The notes: generated by a model not told the origin, from the letters alone. A DNA stretch of 64,000 bases from Spirochaetia bacterium (GCA_900769975.1 CAAGIR010000085.1:1-64000); one strand, 5' to 3'; shown: positions 42,543-51,573, numbered from the stretch's first letter. Made by a program: numbers and translations.

Positions 42543-43448
42543 ATGATAGAAACAATCTTAATTGAAGGCTTTATTTATGGAATCATGGTTCTGGGACTTT
42601 TTATAAGTTACCGAACATTAAACTTTTGTGATATGACAGTAGACGGTGCTTTTCCGATGGGCGGATGCATTCTGGCTGCCTGTTTAACTCATGGAATACC
42701 GCCACTAATTGCCATTCTGCTTGCTTTTTTGGGTGGATGTGTTGCAGGACTTTGTACAACACTCATTTACACAAAGCTGAAAGTGCCTGATTTGCTTGCA
42801 GGAATCCTTATGATGACGATGCTGTACTCCATTAATTTAAGGATAATGTCAAATAGAGCAAACATTTCATTTTTACGCATTTCTACACCTTTTTCAAAAA
42901 TCATAGAATTTACACAGACTAAATTTCCGAACATTCCAAGCGAAACTGGTATCTTAATTTTTCTCACCATTTTTATAATTTTATTTAAATTTTCACTTGA
43001 TTTGTTTTTTCATACGGATTTAGGATTGACGATGGGTGCGCTTGGTTCTAACCAGCAGATGGTTGTATCGCAAGGTGTAAATCCTCAGATTGTAAGAGGA
43101 ATTGGCGTTTGTGTGGGAGACGGACTTGCCGCTCTTTCTGGTGCATTTGCGAGTATGTACAATGGTTTTGCCGACGTGGGAAGCGGAACGGGCATTATTG
43201 TAAGTGGACTTGCCTCTTTAATGATTGGGGAATTTGTAATCAGATCGAACAAAATCGGGTGGATTACACTTCGTGTTTTGATTGGTTCAATTATTTACCG
43301 GGCTCTTATGCTTTTTGCACGACGCTACGGTCATTACATTCATTTGACAGCCAACGATTTAAAACTGATTACTGGTGTTTTAATTATCATCTGCCTTTTC
43401 ATTGCAAAATTAAAAACAAACAAAGCAAAAAAACTGGAAAAAATCTAA
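42543..43448 (+). CDS. ABC transporter permease (TrpY/LivH-like)
   Basis: The 301-residue inner-membrane protein has eight or nine hydrophobic helices (LIEGFIYGIMVLGLFISYRT, AILLAFLGGCVAGLCTTLIY, GIIVSGLASLMIGEF). It belongs to the branched-chain-amino-acid-type permease group that pairs with ABC_sub_bind binding proteins, often described as a tryptophan/tyrosine or other amino-acid uptake system. The ATPase follows 22 bp later. A fitting binding protein lies 10 kb downstream at 53861 rather than alongside. The start is the ATG at 42543. Confidence 0.85.
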   Translation: MIETILIEGFIYGIMVLGLFISYRTLNFCDMTVDGAFPMGGCILAACLTHGIPPLIAILLAFLGGCVAGLCTTLIYTKLKVPDLLAGILMMTMLYSINLRIMSNRANISFLRISTPFSKIIEFTQTKFPNIPSETGILIFLTIFIILFKFSLDLFFHTDLGLTMGALGSNQQMVVSQGVNPQIVRGIGVCVGDGLAALSGAFASMYNGFADVGSGTGIIVSGLASLMIGEFVIRSNKIGWITLRVLIGSIIYRALMLFARRYGHYIHLTANDLKLITGVLIIICLFIAKLKTNKAKKLEKI

Positions 43449-43470
43449 ATACTGCGAATAGGAAGGAAAA

Positions 43471-44292
43471 ATGCTAAGATTAGAAAATATTGGAATTGTT
43501 TTTAATGCAGGTACATCTGATGAAAATATTGCTTTAAAAAATATTAATCTTGAAATAAATAAAGGTGATTTTATTACGGTAATAGGTTCAAATGGTGCGG
43601 GAAAATCTACATTGTACAACATTATTTCGGGAACGCTGCAACCTACAACGGGTCACATTTTTTTGGATCAAAATGATAAAAGCGGAAATGTCGTTTCAAA
43701 AGAAATTACAAAACAACCTGAATACAAACGTGCTTCATATATAGGAAGAATTTTTCAAAATCCTCTTTTGGGAACGGCCGGAAAAATGTCGCTTGCAGAT
43801 AATATGATGATTTGCAGTAACAAAGGGTGGAAAGGTTTAAAAATCAGTCTGACAAAAAAGAAAAAAGAAGAATTCCGGGAACAATTAAAACAACTTGATA
43901 TGAAACTTGAAGACCGTCTTAACGACAACGTAGAACAATTTTCTGGCGGACAAAGACAGGCACTTACTTTACTTATGGCGGTTCTTTCAAAACCTGAAAT
44001 TCTTCTTTTGGATGAACATACGGCGGCTCTCGACCCTTCAAATGCGGCTTTAGTCATGGAACTTACAAGAAAATTTGCAATAGAAAACAATTTAACAGTT
44101 ATGATGGTAACTCACAATATGCAGCAGGCGATGGATTATGGAAACCGTCTTTTAATGATGGATGGTGGCGAAATTATTCTTGATATAAAAGGTGAAGAAA
44201 AATCTAAACTGACGCTGCAGGATCTTGCCGAACGCTTCAAGCAAATTAAAAATCATGAAATGATAAGCGATAAAATGGTGCTGCAACAATAA
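43471..44292 (+). CDS. ABC transporter ATP-binding protein
   Basis: The 273-residue ATPase is the partner of the preceding permease. Walker A is VIGSNGAGKSTLYNI, the signature EQFSGGQRQALTLLMAVL, Walker B ILLLDEHTAALDPS, and the H-loop MMVTHNM. The LDEHTAALDP form is typical of the TrpZ-like group. GGAAGG precedes the ATG. The stop is immediately followed by the NAD(P)HX repair gene (ATG at 44294), so the three genes are probably one transcript. Confidence 0.93.
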   Translation: MLRLENIGIVFNAGTSDENIALKNINLEINKGDFITVIGSNGAGKSTLYNIISGTLQPTTGHIFLDQNDKSGNVVSKEITKQPEYKRASYIGRIFQNPLLGTAGKMSLADNMMICSNKGWKGLKISLTKKKKEEFREQLKQLDMKLEDRLNDNVEQFSGGQRQALTLLMAVLSKPEILLLDEHTAALDPSNAALVMELTRKFAIENNLTVMMVTHNMQQAMDYGNRLLMMDGGEIILDIKGEEKSKLTLQDLAERFKQIKNHEMISDKMVLQQ

Positions 44293-44293
44293 A

Positions 44294-45868
44294 ATGGAAA
44301 AAGTATTTAATAATCCGTCTGAACTGGAAAAAATTGCAAAAACACAACTGAACATTCCGCCTTTCCTTATGATGGAAAATGCCGCAAATTGCATGGCACA
44401 ATTCATCGTGTCACAAAAAATAAAATCGCTCATCATTTTATGCGGTAAAGGTAATAATGGCGGGGACGGATTTGCTCTTGCGAGGCTTTTGCTCAACTTT
44501 ATACCGCGAGAGGATATCACACTTTTAGTTCCAGAATTGCCAGTAGCAGAAGAAGCAAAAGTTCAATTTGAAATATGCCAGAAAATGAAGATTTCGATTA
44601 AATTGAACGATCAAGTTTTTGATTTTTTGGATAATTTGAAAAATTCTGTGCAACCATGCGGATATAAACAATCAGATGGTAATAAACAATCAGGCGAATT
44701 TGAACATAAGGTTCCGTTCAAAAACAAAGATTTCCAGACTGCTGTTGTAGACTGCCTTTTTGGAATAGGTTTTCATGGTGAACTTGCTCCAAAATTTACA
44801 GAAATTCTTGATTGTGTAAATGCTTTTCCAGCCCTAAAAATTGCCTGCGACATTCCGTCTGCATTATATTTTAAAGCAGATTACACTATTACAATGGGTG
44901 CGCACAAAACGGTGCTTTTAAGTGACAAAGCAAAAAATGTTTGCGGAAAAATTATTCTTGCAGATTTGGGAATTCCCCGCCAGCTTTTTACATCATTTTT
45001 AGAAGAAGACGCATTTTTGCTTGAACCTGCCGATTCCACACCACCGTACAGAACGAACAAAACCTCTCACAAAGGCACTTACGGACACACCGTTGTTTTT
45101 TCGGGGCACAAGGCTGGTGCTTCTGTCATCGCCGCTACAGCATCAGCGCATTTTGGAAGCGGACTCACAACACTTTTGCAAACTGAGTATTCTAACCTTG
45201 AACAATTTAAAATATCACCGCAGCTAATGATTTCATCTGAAATTCCAAGAAAAACTACAGCGCTGGTGTTTGGCCCTGGGTTTGGCGGTGAAATAATCAC
45301 GCAGAATGTTTTTTCTTCTATATGTAAGTGGTTTTCTGAAGCGAAAAATCCTGCAATTGTTTTGGACGCTGGAGTTTTTGGGTGTACAAACTTTTTTGAC
45401 TTTTTGAAAATTTTGTGTTCCGTTGAAAATGCAAGGATTGTCCTTACTCCACATCTTTTGGAATATAACAGACTTTTGTGCGGATTGAAACAATTTTTGA
45501 AAAATGAAGATTTTCCTTTTTTGGAAGAAGAATTTTCTGTTCAAACACTGAGCGAAAATCCTATGAAAAAAATTGAAACTGCAAAATTTTTTATGACGAT
45601 GTTTCCAAACGTTGCGATTATCATAAAAAGTGCAAATACTTTTATTGCCAGCGAAAACAAAATTTTTGTCTGTACTGAAGGAGCGCAAAGTCTTGCAAAA
45701 GGAGGAAGTGGCGATGTTCTTGCTGGAATGGTCGGCTCACTTTTATCACAAGGCTACAATGCAAAGGATGCAGCCGTAACTGCCGTTCTGGAACACGCTG
45801 CCGTTTCTCAAAAAGCTGGTGCCAAATCCTACAACCTGACCCCAGAAAAAATTATCTCCCTTTTGTAG
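44294..45868 (+). CDS. nnrED: bifunctional NAD(P)HX epimerase / ADP-dependent NAD(P)HX dehydratase
   Basis: The 524-residue enzyme repairs hydrated NAD(P)H. The N-terminal epimerase (YjeF_N) has MMENAANCMAQF and CGKGNNGGDGFALARLLL. The C-terminal kinase-like dehydratase has GTYGHTVVFSGHKAGASVIA, the TPHLLEYNRL segment and the signature AKGGSGDVLAGMVGSLL. The length matches the fused form. The linker near residues 120-140 (PCGYKQSDGNKQSGEFEHK) is unusually hydrophilic. It starts one base after the ABC ATPase stop and ends before a zone of gene relics. Confidence 0.93.
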   Translation: MEKVFNNPSELEKIAKTQLNIPPFLMMENAANCMAQFIVSQKIKSLIILCGKGNNGGDGFALARLLLNFIPREDITLLVPELPVAEEAKVQFEICQKMKISIKLNDQVFDFLDNLKNSVQPCGYKQSDGNKQSGEFEHKVPFKNKDFQTAVVDCLFGIGFHGELAPKFTEILDCVNAFPALKIACDIPSALYFKADYTITMGAHKTVLLSDKAKNVCGKIILADLGIPRQLFTSFLEEDAFLLEPADSTPPYRTNKTSHKGTYGHTVVFSGHKAGASVIAATASAHFGSGLTTLLQTEYSNLEQFKISPQLMISSEIPRKTTALVFGPGFGGEIITQNVFSSICKWFSEAKNPAIVLDAGVFGCTNFFDFLKILCSVENARIVLTPHLLEYNRLLCGLKQFLKNEDFPFLEEEFSVQTLSENPMKKIETAKFFMTMFPNVAIIIKSANTFIASENKIFVCTEGAQSLAKGGSGDVLAGMVGSLLSQGYNAKDAAVTAVLEHAAVSQKAGAKSYNLTPEKIISLL

Positions 45869-45929
45869 ATTTATGGATAAAATGGGAGATGCGGGAAATC
45901 AGGTGAAAAAAACATGAAAAAAAATCAGA

Positions 45930-45958
45930 TTGACTATTCTCCCTAAATAATCTAAAAT
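45930..45958 (+). promoter_or_regulatory. promoter before truncated methylase
   Basis: TTGACT (45930) -17- TAAAAT (45953), followed by AAGGGATG and the ATG at 45980. It is a preserved promoter driving a dead gene. Confidence 0.6.
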
Positions 45959-45979
45959 AGTATGTAAAGGGATGTAAAA

Positions 45980-46159
45980 ATGCGGTATATCGGTAGCAAA
46001 GCGACATTAATTAAAAATATTGAATCCTGCATTTTAACAAACATAAAGACAGAACAAAAGACGTTTTGTGATATTTTTAGCGGTACAGGCATTGTTGCAC
46101 GATATTTTAAACCACAATATGAAATAATTTCAAACGATTCTGTAACTATTCAGCACTAA
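45980..46159 (+). pseudogene. truncated D12-class adenine DNA methyltransferase
   Basis: The 59-residue frame starts MRYIGSKATLIKNIESCI and contains motif I (FCDIFSGTGIVARYF) and an SND segment, as in Dam/MboI-type N6-adenine methylases, then ends at a stop after SVTIQH. The target-recognition and DPPY parts are missing. It is probably what remains of a restriction-modification system. Confidence 0.8.
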
Positions 46160-46222
46160 AAAAAAATAACAAGTACTTTTAACTTTTTTAACGATGTGAT
46201 AGAATTACCCATAGTGGGGAAA

Positions 46223-46460
46223 ATGACAGATTCAGAAATCATAGAGATGATGAAACAGCAGAACGAATTTCTTCAAAAACAGTAAATGGTCTAAATGAAA
46301 ATATCAGACTGCTTACAGAAGAAATCGCGGAACTGAAAGAAAAACTGAATAAGAATTCCCACAACTAATCCAGGCCGCCCTCAAGTGACGGCTTGAATAA
46401 ACAAAAGCCCAAAAGTTGTACGCCTCATGAAAGATTTGCAACCCCCACCAAAAGCTTAAG
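46223..46460 (+). pseudogene. IS66-family transposase (TnpC) N-terminal relic
   Basis: The first frame MTDSEIIEMMKQQNEFLQKQ stops. A shifted frame gives ENIRLLTEEIAELKEKLNKN, then SHN-stop-SRPPSSDGLNKQKPK. The coiled coil followed by NS(x)NS(S)-RPPSSDG is diagnostic of IS66 TnpC. There is at least one frameshift and one stop, and the catalytic region is absent. Confidence 0.75.
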
Positions 46461-46496
46461 GAAAATGTTTAACAATAGCCTTTTATTTACGAAATT

Positions 46497-46800
46497 TACG
46501 GGCGCATCCCCTGCGGGGTCGGGTCATTCGCGGTTCCGCTATTCGCTCCATTCTTCCATTCGCTTTCGCTCATTCCAGAACGCCTGCGGCGCCGCTACTA
46601 CCCCTTGCGCAAAATTCGGCTGAAATGTCAATCTTTTCTGCCAAAGTTTCCTGAGTAAATTTGCAGCCAAATTCCTTTGCAAAAAGTGGAACATTACTGA
46701 TAAAGAATGGGAGTACATTAATTTACGCATTAAGCTGGCAGGGTTTTAGGGGCGGCAGCCCCTAGGCGAAGGGGTAGCACGCAACGAAGTGCGGGCGCAG
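46497..46800. repeat. GC-rich modular repeats
   Basis: 46497-46615 is the inverse of modules at 10027-10120 (CCAGAACGCCTGCGGCGCC, CTACTACCCC). 46745-46800 contains hairpin modules AGGGGCGGCAGCCCCT, GCACGCAACGAAGTGC and AGGGGAAGACTTTCCCCT. They are GC-rich against an AT-rich background. Confidence 0.7.
46625..46735 (-). pseudogene. possible XRE helix-turn-helix fragment
   Basis: One minus-strand frame reads FAKEFGCKFTQETLAEKIDI, resembling the start of an XRE helix-turn-helix. It runs into repeat DNA right after the segment. Too short to be sure. Confidence 0.35.
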
Positions 46801-46869
46801 GGGAAGACTTTCCCCTCCTTGATTATTTGTTTGATTGCCAGCCTGATTGCTTGAAAAACCAACGTTGCT

Positions 46870-47583
46870 TCACTGCTCCGTATTATTTTCGGACAGTTTT
46901 TTTGTGGAAAGTTTTTTGGCAAGATAAATGAACGGTGTGTCGAGCAAACTTGTAACGATGTAAATTACATAACAGGCAACGGTGATTGACATTAATTCCT
47001 GGAGTTTGTAAATGCCGCTAAACGCACCAAAATTGAAAATCACAATGTTTATAAGCTGCGAAATTAAAGTAGAAAAATTGTTCCTGAACCAAAGAAATTT
47101 GTTTTTATTTCCGTATTTTTTTTCAGTAAGAGTCCACCATTTATGATAAAGCCAGACATCAAACGCTTCAGACACCGCATAAGCAACCAGACTGGCAAGC
47201 AAAACCCTCGGCGTATTCGCAAAAAGCTGCTTCACAAAAGGCATCGCCCAATCACCCTGCGCAGGAATGTAGTGAATCCACATAAACGAAAGGAGAATAA
47301 ACAAAATCGTAGTAAAAATTCCCACCAGCACACCCTTATTTGCATCTTTTTTTCCATAAATTTCGCTCAAAATATCGGTTGCAAGAAAACTCGAAGCAAA
47401 AAGCGTATTCCCCAGCGTCTGATCCATTCCAAAAGCATGAACCAAAATTGTCACTTCGATATTCGCAAAAACCGCACAAATACCAATCCACGCAAAAAGA
47501 CCGCTTTTTCCAAAAATCCTAAAAAAAAGAACAGTGGAACCAAAAGACACCAATAAAGAAATTATCAGCAAAAACTCATTCAT
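46870..47583 (-). CDS. queuosine precursor transporter, YhhQ family
   Basis: The 237-residue membrane protein of the VUT/YhhQ family would import preQ0, preQ1 or another queuosine precursor. Five to six hydrophobic helices are visible, with SSFLATDILSEIYGKKDANKG and VAYAVSEAFDVWLYHKWW, and the FLWFRNNFSTLISQLINIVIF segment, all family hallmarks. GGAGG precedes the ATG at 47583. I looked for a preQ1 riboswitch upstream and did not find one. The gene stands alone between relic DNA and a repeat cluster. Confidence 0.88.
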   Translation of the reverse strand: MNEFLLIISLLVSFGSTVLFFRIFGKSGLFAWIGICAVFANIEVTILVHAFGMDQTLGNTLFASSFLATDILSEIYGKKDANKGVLVGIFTTILFILLSFMWIHYIPAQGDWAMPFVKQLFANTPRVLLASLVAYAVSEAFDVWLYHKWWTLTEKKYGNKNKFLWFRNNFSTLISQLINIVIFNFGAFSGIYKLQELMSITVACYVIYIVTSLLDTPFIYLAKKLSTKKLSENNTEQ

Positions 47584-47818
47584 AAGAACCTCCATTTTGA
47601 AAAATCAAAAAATTAAGACAGGGAGATTCCAATCGTAAAAAATAGGCGATAAAAAGTTGACCTGGTTTTGTTTAACGACAGGAAGGACTTCGAACTGTCA
47701 CAATGAGTTACCCCAATTTATCAAAAATTTTTCCAATAGTCAAGAAAAAACCACCCGCGTTGTGCAAGTGTTGCAAGTATTACAACTATTGCAAGAGTTG
47801 TGTACGATCCACAAAAAT

Positions 47819-47965
47819 TTCAGCGAACATCACATTTCCAAGTCGCCTTTCACAGCTCGCCGACTTCGGCTCGGTCCTTCGGACTCAGGCGTTCCGCCTG
47901 CCTGTTCAAGCCTCGGCACGCCGTTTCACCTCAAACCCTGCACACACCCCACCCAACTGGCGAGT
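47819..47965 (+). repeat. structured dispersed repeat, copy D
   Basis: A complete copy with GGTCCTTCGGACT and CAGGCGTTCCGCCTG hairpins, ending CCAACTGGCGAG. Confidence 0.85.
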
Positions 47966-48178
47966 TTCCGCTATTTCGGCTACGCTCAGTAAAATCAGGG
48001 ACAGACCTTGCCGTTTCCTTACCGCACTTCGCGAGTTTTAGCAAAGCGTTAAAAAACTCGGTAGCAGCGAAGCTGCGTAGGGACAAAGCTGCGTAGGGAC
48101 AGACCTCGCACATTTGTGACATGATTTTCACCCCACTCCACATCACTTCGCCTCTCCCTCCATCTCACCCAAAAAAAA
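47966..48178. repeat. repeat-rich intergenic region with two GGTCTGTCCC-type motifs
   Basis: AGGGACAGACCTTG lies at 47997-48010 and TAGGGACAGACCTCG at about 48094-48108. Between them is a hairpin CGAGTTTTAGC...AAAAAACTCG resembling the one at 3296. AGCTGCGTAGGGACA is directly repeated. No gene is seen. Confidence 0.7.
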
Positions 48179-49501
48179 CTAGTCACTTGGCAATAAAATC
48201 GAATGAATTTTTATATTCCTGCTTTTTACCACATTCATAACGTAATCTTTTGAATATTTTCCAGTTCCACGAGGAGTCGGGTGCGGCTGTGCATCGCCAA
48301 TCAAAATAATTTCTTTCTGAGCATCACCACGCCACTTATAAAATTCGCTTGCGGCAAACATCGCTTCATACACCGCTTCAGGAATATCGCCGCCTTCACG
48401 ACCAAGAATTTTCACCGAATTTAACTGTTGCTTAAAAGTATCCAAATCAGAAGTAAAATTAAAGCATTTTACAGGCAAATCCATATATTTAAAAGTGTCA
48501 CCGTAATCTCTGTAAAACAAAATTGCCAGACGCACATCATCATTTTTATCAAAAATGTTTTTAATTTCTGGAATCAAATCGGAACGCAGTTTTTCAATAT
48601 CATTCAGCATACTTCCAGTTGCATCAATTGCAAAAACTATGTCCAGTTTCTCAGCCCCTTTAAAAGACTTCAGCAAACTTCCGATGTCTTCAATCAATGT
48701 TTCAGGTCCATGCGAATACAACATTTTTTCAGAAATTTCAGAAATTTTTTCACTTGCCACAGGATTAAAACTGTCTGTCAGCGTCATTTCATCTTGAACT
48801 TCTGGTTCCTCTATTTCTTCAGGCGTTTCTTCCACTTCTAGAATAACTTCTCTCTTAATTTCAATCACAGGTTCGATCTTTGGAACGGCTTTTTTGACAG
48901 TTTTTTTGAAAGTTTTTAAATCAAACATAAAAGGACTGTCCATATAATCACCAGAATAATCAGCATAAGGTTTTTCAAAAGAACGGATATTTATAAAAGT
49001 TCCTTTTCCCAGTTCCACTTCGCCATGACGTGACCATTCATAACCATAAACAATTTTTTTTGGAATATAAATGTGAAATGCTTCATCAAAAAAATCGGTT
49101 TTTTCCACAGTAGAATCTACAAGACTATATTTTGCTCCTTCAGATTCCAGCACTTTGCCATTTAAATACCTTATTTCGTCACCATTTACAGGATTATATT
49201 CTTTTGCACGATAAGCATAACTATCATTTTTACCAAGCGGATCTTTAGTTGTTTCGGTAAGCAAAATTGAATTAACCTTCGGATTTTTTTTCACGTAAAG
49301 ATGATAGCCACCGTTTTCTTTATCTTCTATTAATCTTACATCATCAGCCTGAATTCGCAGTTCCTGCTGACGTTCCGTAAAAATAACTTTCTGACTATTT
49401 TGTTCCTGTGCATTTTCACTGTTATCCTGAGAAAACAAAACATTTCCCATCAAACTGACCGCAACACAACTCACCCAAAAACACTTAAAACTCTTGTCCA
49501 T
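48179..49501 (-). CDS. exported von Willebrand factor A domain protein
   Basis: The 440-residue protein has a signal peptide (CVAVSLMGNVLFSQ end). A central charged region contains an acidic stretch (EETPEEIEEPEVQDE). A VWA domain from about residue 285 has the complete metal-ion-dependent adhesion motif (VFAIDATGSMLNDIEK; D-x-T-G-S), REGGDIPEA and LIGDAQPHP. VWA domains bind proteins through a divalent metal. The N-terminal region (residues 35-230) is unassigned. In a spirochaete it would sit in the periplasm or on the surface. The start follows AAGGA. Confidence 0.83.
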   Translation of the reverse strand: MDKSFKCFWVSCVAVSLMGNVLFSQDNSENAQEQNSQKVIFTERQQELRIQADDVRLIEDKENGGYHLYVKKNPKVNSILLTETTKDPLGKNDSYAYRAKEYNPVNGDEIRYLNGKVLESEGAKYSLVDSTVEKTDFFDEAFHIYIPKKIVYGYEWSRHGEVELGKGTFINIRSFEKPYADYSGDYMDSPFMFDLKTFKKTVKKAVPKIEPVIEIKREVILEVEETPEEIEEPEVQDEMTLTDSFNPVASEKISEISEKMLYSHGPETLIEDIGSLLKSFKGAEKLDIVFAIDATGSMLNDIEKLRSDLIPEIKNIFDKNDDVRLAILFYRDYGDTFKYMDLPVKCFNFTSDLDTFKQQLNSVKILGREGGDIPEAVYEAMFAASEFYKWRGDAQKEIILIGDAQPHPTPRGTGKYSKDYVMNVVKSRNIKIHSILLPSD

Positions 49502-49804
49502 AAAAATCCTTCTTTTATATCCAGAAATCTTTTCTGCTCCCGCCCGCTGCCACGCAATTAATTTTCAAAGAGCCCTTTGTGGCACCAAGTATCTCCCAAG
49601 AAATGATGTCCCGACATCTCCACCCATTGGTTCACTCAGCAGCGGTGTCCCATCACCTCCCTTCCCTATAATGCCGAGCCCCAGAAAAAATTTCACTTTA
49701 TAATTAATTATCGACTAGACAAATCAAAAATATGAATTATAATATAAATTCACAGATTTTTTTTTAAGAATTCTGTCAAAATAACAATAAAAAAAGAAAT
49801 ATTA
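49502..49804. other. divergent intergenic region with a GC-rich strand-biased core
   Basis: About 49536-49690 is C-rich on the plus strand and far more GC-rich than the surroundings. The minus-strand reading contains small hairpins GATGTC-GG-GACATC and GGTG...CACC enclosed by ACCAA...TTGGT. No reading frame is convincing. A structured RNA is possible; I could not match it to a known class. Confidence 0.4.
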
Positions 49805-50893
49805 ATGGAAACGTATAATAATCAAAAGTTCGAACAGGTTAATATAAATGATTTTATAGAACCCACAGAAATAAACAAACGAGAAGAAGCGGAAAAAGCA
49901 GAAGTTTTTACTCAAAAACAAAGAGATTTACTCAACCAGTTAATGCCAATTATCCTGCAAAATGATAAAGAACGCTATGAAATCTTTTTAAACAGAATTG
50001 TCGATATGGAAAATATGGCAGCATTAGTTGCAAAATTTCCCTCTTTACTCGAAAGAAGCGAACTTGCAGGCGGAACAAGAACCCGAACAAATTTAATAGA
50101 ATCTTTAATCAAACATAAAGACGACGGTGACCGAATGCTCCGATTACCCTCAAAAGCAATTCTCGGAAAAAGTCTTTTAGTTGCAAAAACACACACACTT
50201 TCAGATTTAGGAAAATTTGCAAAACATCTCGGCCCAGAATACGAAACACTCACAAAAGCGTTTGACACAGAAACAAATTTATCAATGTTTTCACTTTTAG
50301 TAGAAGATGTATATTTAAATTTAATTTCAGATTCAGACCAGCCCATAGAATTCCGGCGTGAATGGGCCCTTTCACTTTTACTTTTGTGGGAACACTGGAA
50401 CGATCAGGCTTCAGAAAACATCGCCCCAATTTTACAGGCAGTCTGGACAGCAAGACGAAAACTAGCACCTGCTTTTGGAACGATGATGGGAACAAGCGAA
50501 CTTCTTTTAATCTCAATGCAGATGGACGAAGAATGGATACGCTTTATCAAAGAAAAAATGGGCGATTCTGGTGTCACACAAGCTATGGAAGAATTCCTTT
50601 TTGGTATTTCAACAGAGCAAATTCACACCTTACGCACCATTTTAAAAACAAAAGGTATTCCTGCCATCGGCCGTGACGAAGTTTCAAAATTTTTAGGTGA
50701 ACATGTCAAATCAGACGCTGGACTTGATTATCGTGACTTTTATTCAATGTATACAGTCCGTCGTGATAATGCACGCGCCAGAGCAAGAATGCATCTGGAA
50801 GGTCCTCACAAAACTTTGGAAGATTACTTTATACAGTTTGTTACTGCAAAAAATAAGGAGAAACAAAACAATGATACATTTGCGAAAGTCTGA
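49805..50893 (+). CDS. conserved-looking cytosolic protein of unknown function
   Basis: The 362-residue soluble, mostly helical protein has no signal peptide or membrane segment. The N-terminus is acidic and polar; the middle contains LLERSELAGGTRTRTNLIES and REWALSLLLLWEHWNDQASEN; the C-terminus is basic (RRDNARARARMHLEG). I do not recognise the family. Its 3' end overlaps the start of an XRE-cupin regulator by 23 bp, so the two are translationally linked and probably functionally connected. No clear Shine-Dalgarno sequence precedes the ATG. Confidence 0.75.
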   Translation: METYNNQKFEQVNINDFIEPTEINKREEAEKAEVFTQKQRDLLNQLMPIILQNDKERYEIFLNRIVDMENMAALVAKFPSLLERSELAGGTRTRTNLIESLIKHKDDGDRMLRLPSKAILGKSLLVAKTHTLSDLGKFAKHLGPEYETLTKAFDTETNLSMFSLLVEDVYLNLISDSDQPIEFRREWALSLLLLWEHWNDQASENIAPILQAVWTARRKLAPAFGTMMGTSELLLISMQMDEEWIRFIKEKMGDSGVTQAMEEFLFGISTEQIHTLRTILKTKGIPAIGRDEVSKFLGEHVKSDAGLDYRDFYSMYTVRRDNARARARMHLEGPHKTLEDYFIQFVTAKNKEKQNNDTFAKV

Positions 50894-51533
50894 TGCTACG
50901 GCAACGTCAGAAACAGAAAATCAGACACCAGATTCTACACCTCTTGAAGAAGAAACAAAACCAAAAAAACGACCCTATCATTTTGGTGAAAAATTAAGAC
51001 AGGTGCGAGAACATAAAGGCTATACTTTAAAAGTGGTAGCACAACAAGCAGGTGTCAGCGAAAGTCTTGTTTCTCAAATCGAACGAAATCATGTTTCTCC
51101 AGCCATAGATACATTGCTTGCACTGGCAGATGTATTAGACATAAATCTAGAATATCTTTTCGAAGAATACAAACGTGACCGCCCTGTTGAAATAATCCGT
51201 TCAGGAGAGAGACCTTCTGTCCACGAAGATAAAATTGTATTTGAAGGATTAGCCAAACAGTCAGGCTCAGACCCTTCAATCGAAGCCTACATAATGAAAA
51301 TTCCGGCAGGTTCAGAAACTCATCGTGGTTCTTACGGACATTTAGGACGAGAAATCGGTTTTATCACAAAAGGAAAGGCCCTTTTAACATACGGAAATCA
51401 GGAATACATTCTAGAAGAAGGCGACAGTGTTTCATTTTCCGCAAGTGCCGCACACATTATCCAAAACATTGGTGATATTGATATGGAAGCCATCTGGGTT
51501 GTTACTCCTGCACAAAGATTTATAAATCACTAA
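50871..51533 (+). CDS. XRE-family transcriptional regulator with C-terminal cupin
   Basis: The 220-residue regulator has a disordered N-terminus, a helix-turn-helix (LRQVREHKGYTLKVVAQQAG, then SESLVSQIERNHVSP) and a cupin domain (IPAGSETHRGSYGHLGREIG, EYILEEGDSVSFSA, AHIIQNIGD). The layout is that of PuuR-like sensors of small metabolites. The ATG at 50871 has GGAG upstream, inside the end of the preceding gene. Its targets and ligand are unknown. Confidence 0.88.
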   Translation: MIHLRKSDATATSETENQTPDSTPLEEETKPKKRPYHFGEKLRQVREHKGYTLKVVAQQAGVSESLVSQIERNHVSPAIDTLLALADVLDINLEYLFEEYKRDRPVEIIRSGERPSVHEDKIVFEGLAKQSGSDPSIEAYIMKIPAGSETHRGSYGHLGREIGFITKGKALLTYGNQEYILEEGDSVSFSASAAHIIQNIGDIDMEAIWVVTPAQRFINH

Positions 51534-51573
51534 TTCCAATATTTAATATCAAAAATTATATTAATTATATTAT

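Noticed and set aside
47584..47700. preQ1 riboswitch upstream of the queuosine-precursor transporter
   Set aside because: No match to the preQ1-I stem, tail or loop; only a weak GACAG/CTGTC stem is present.
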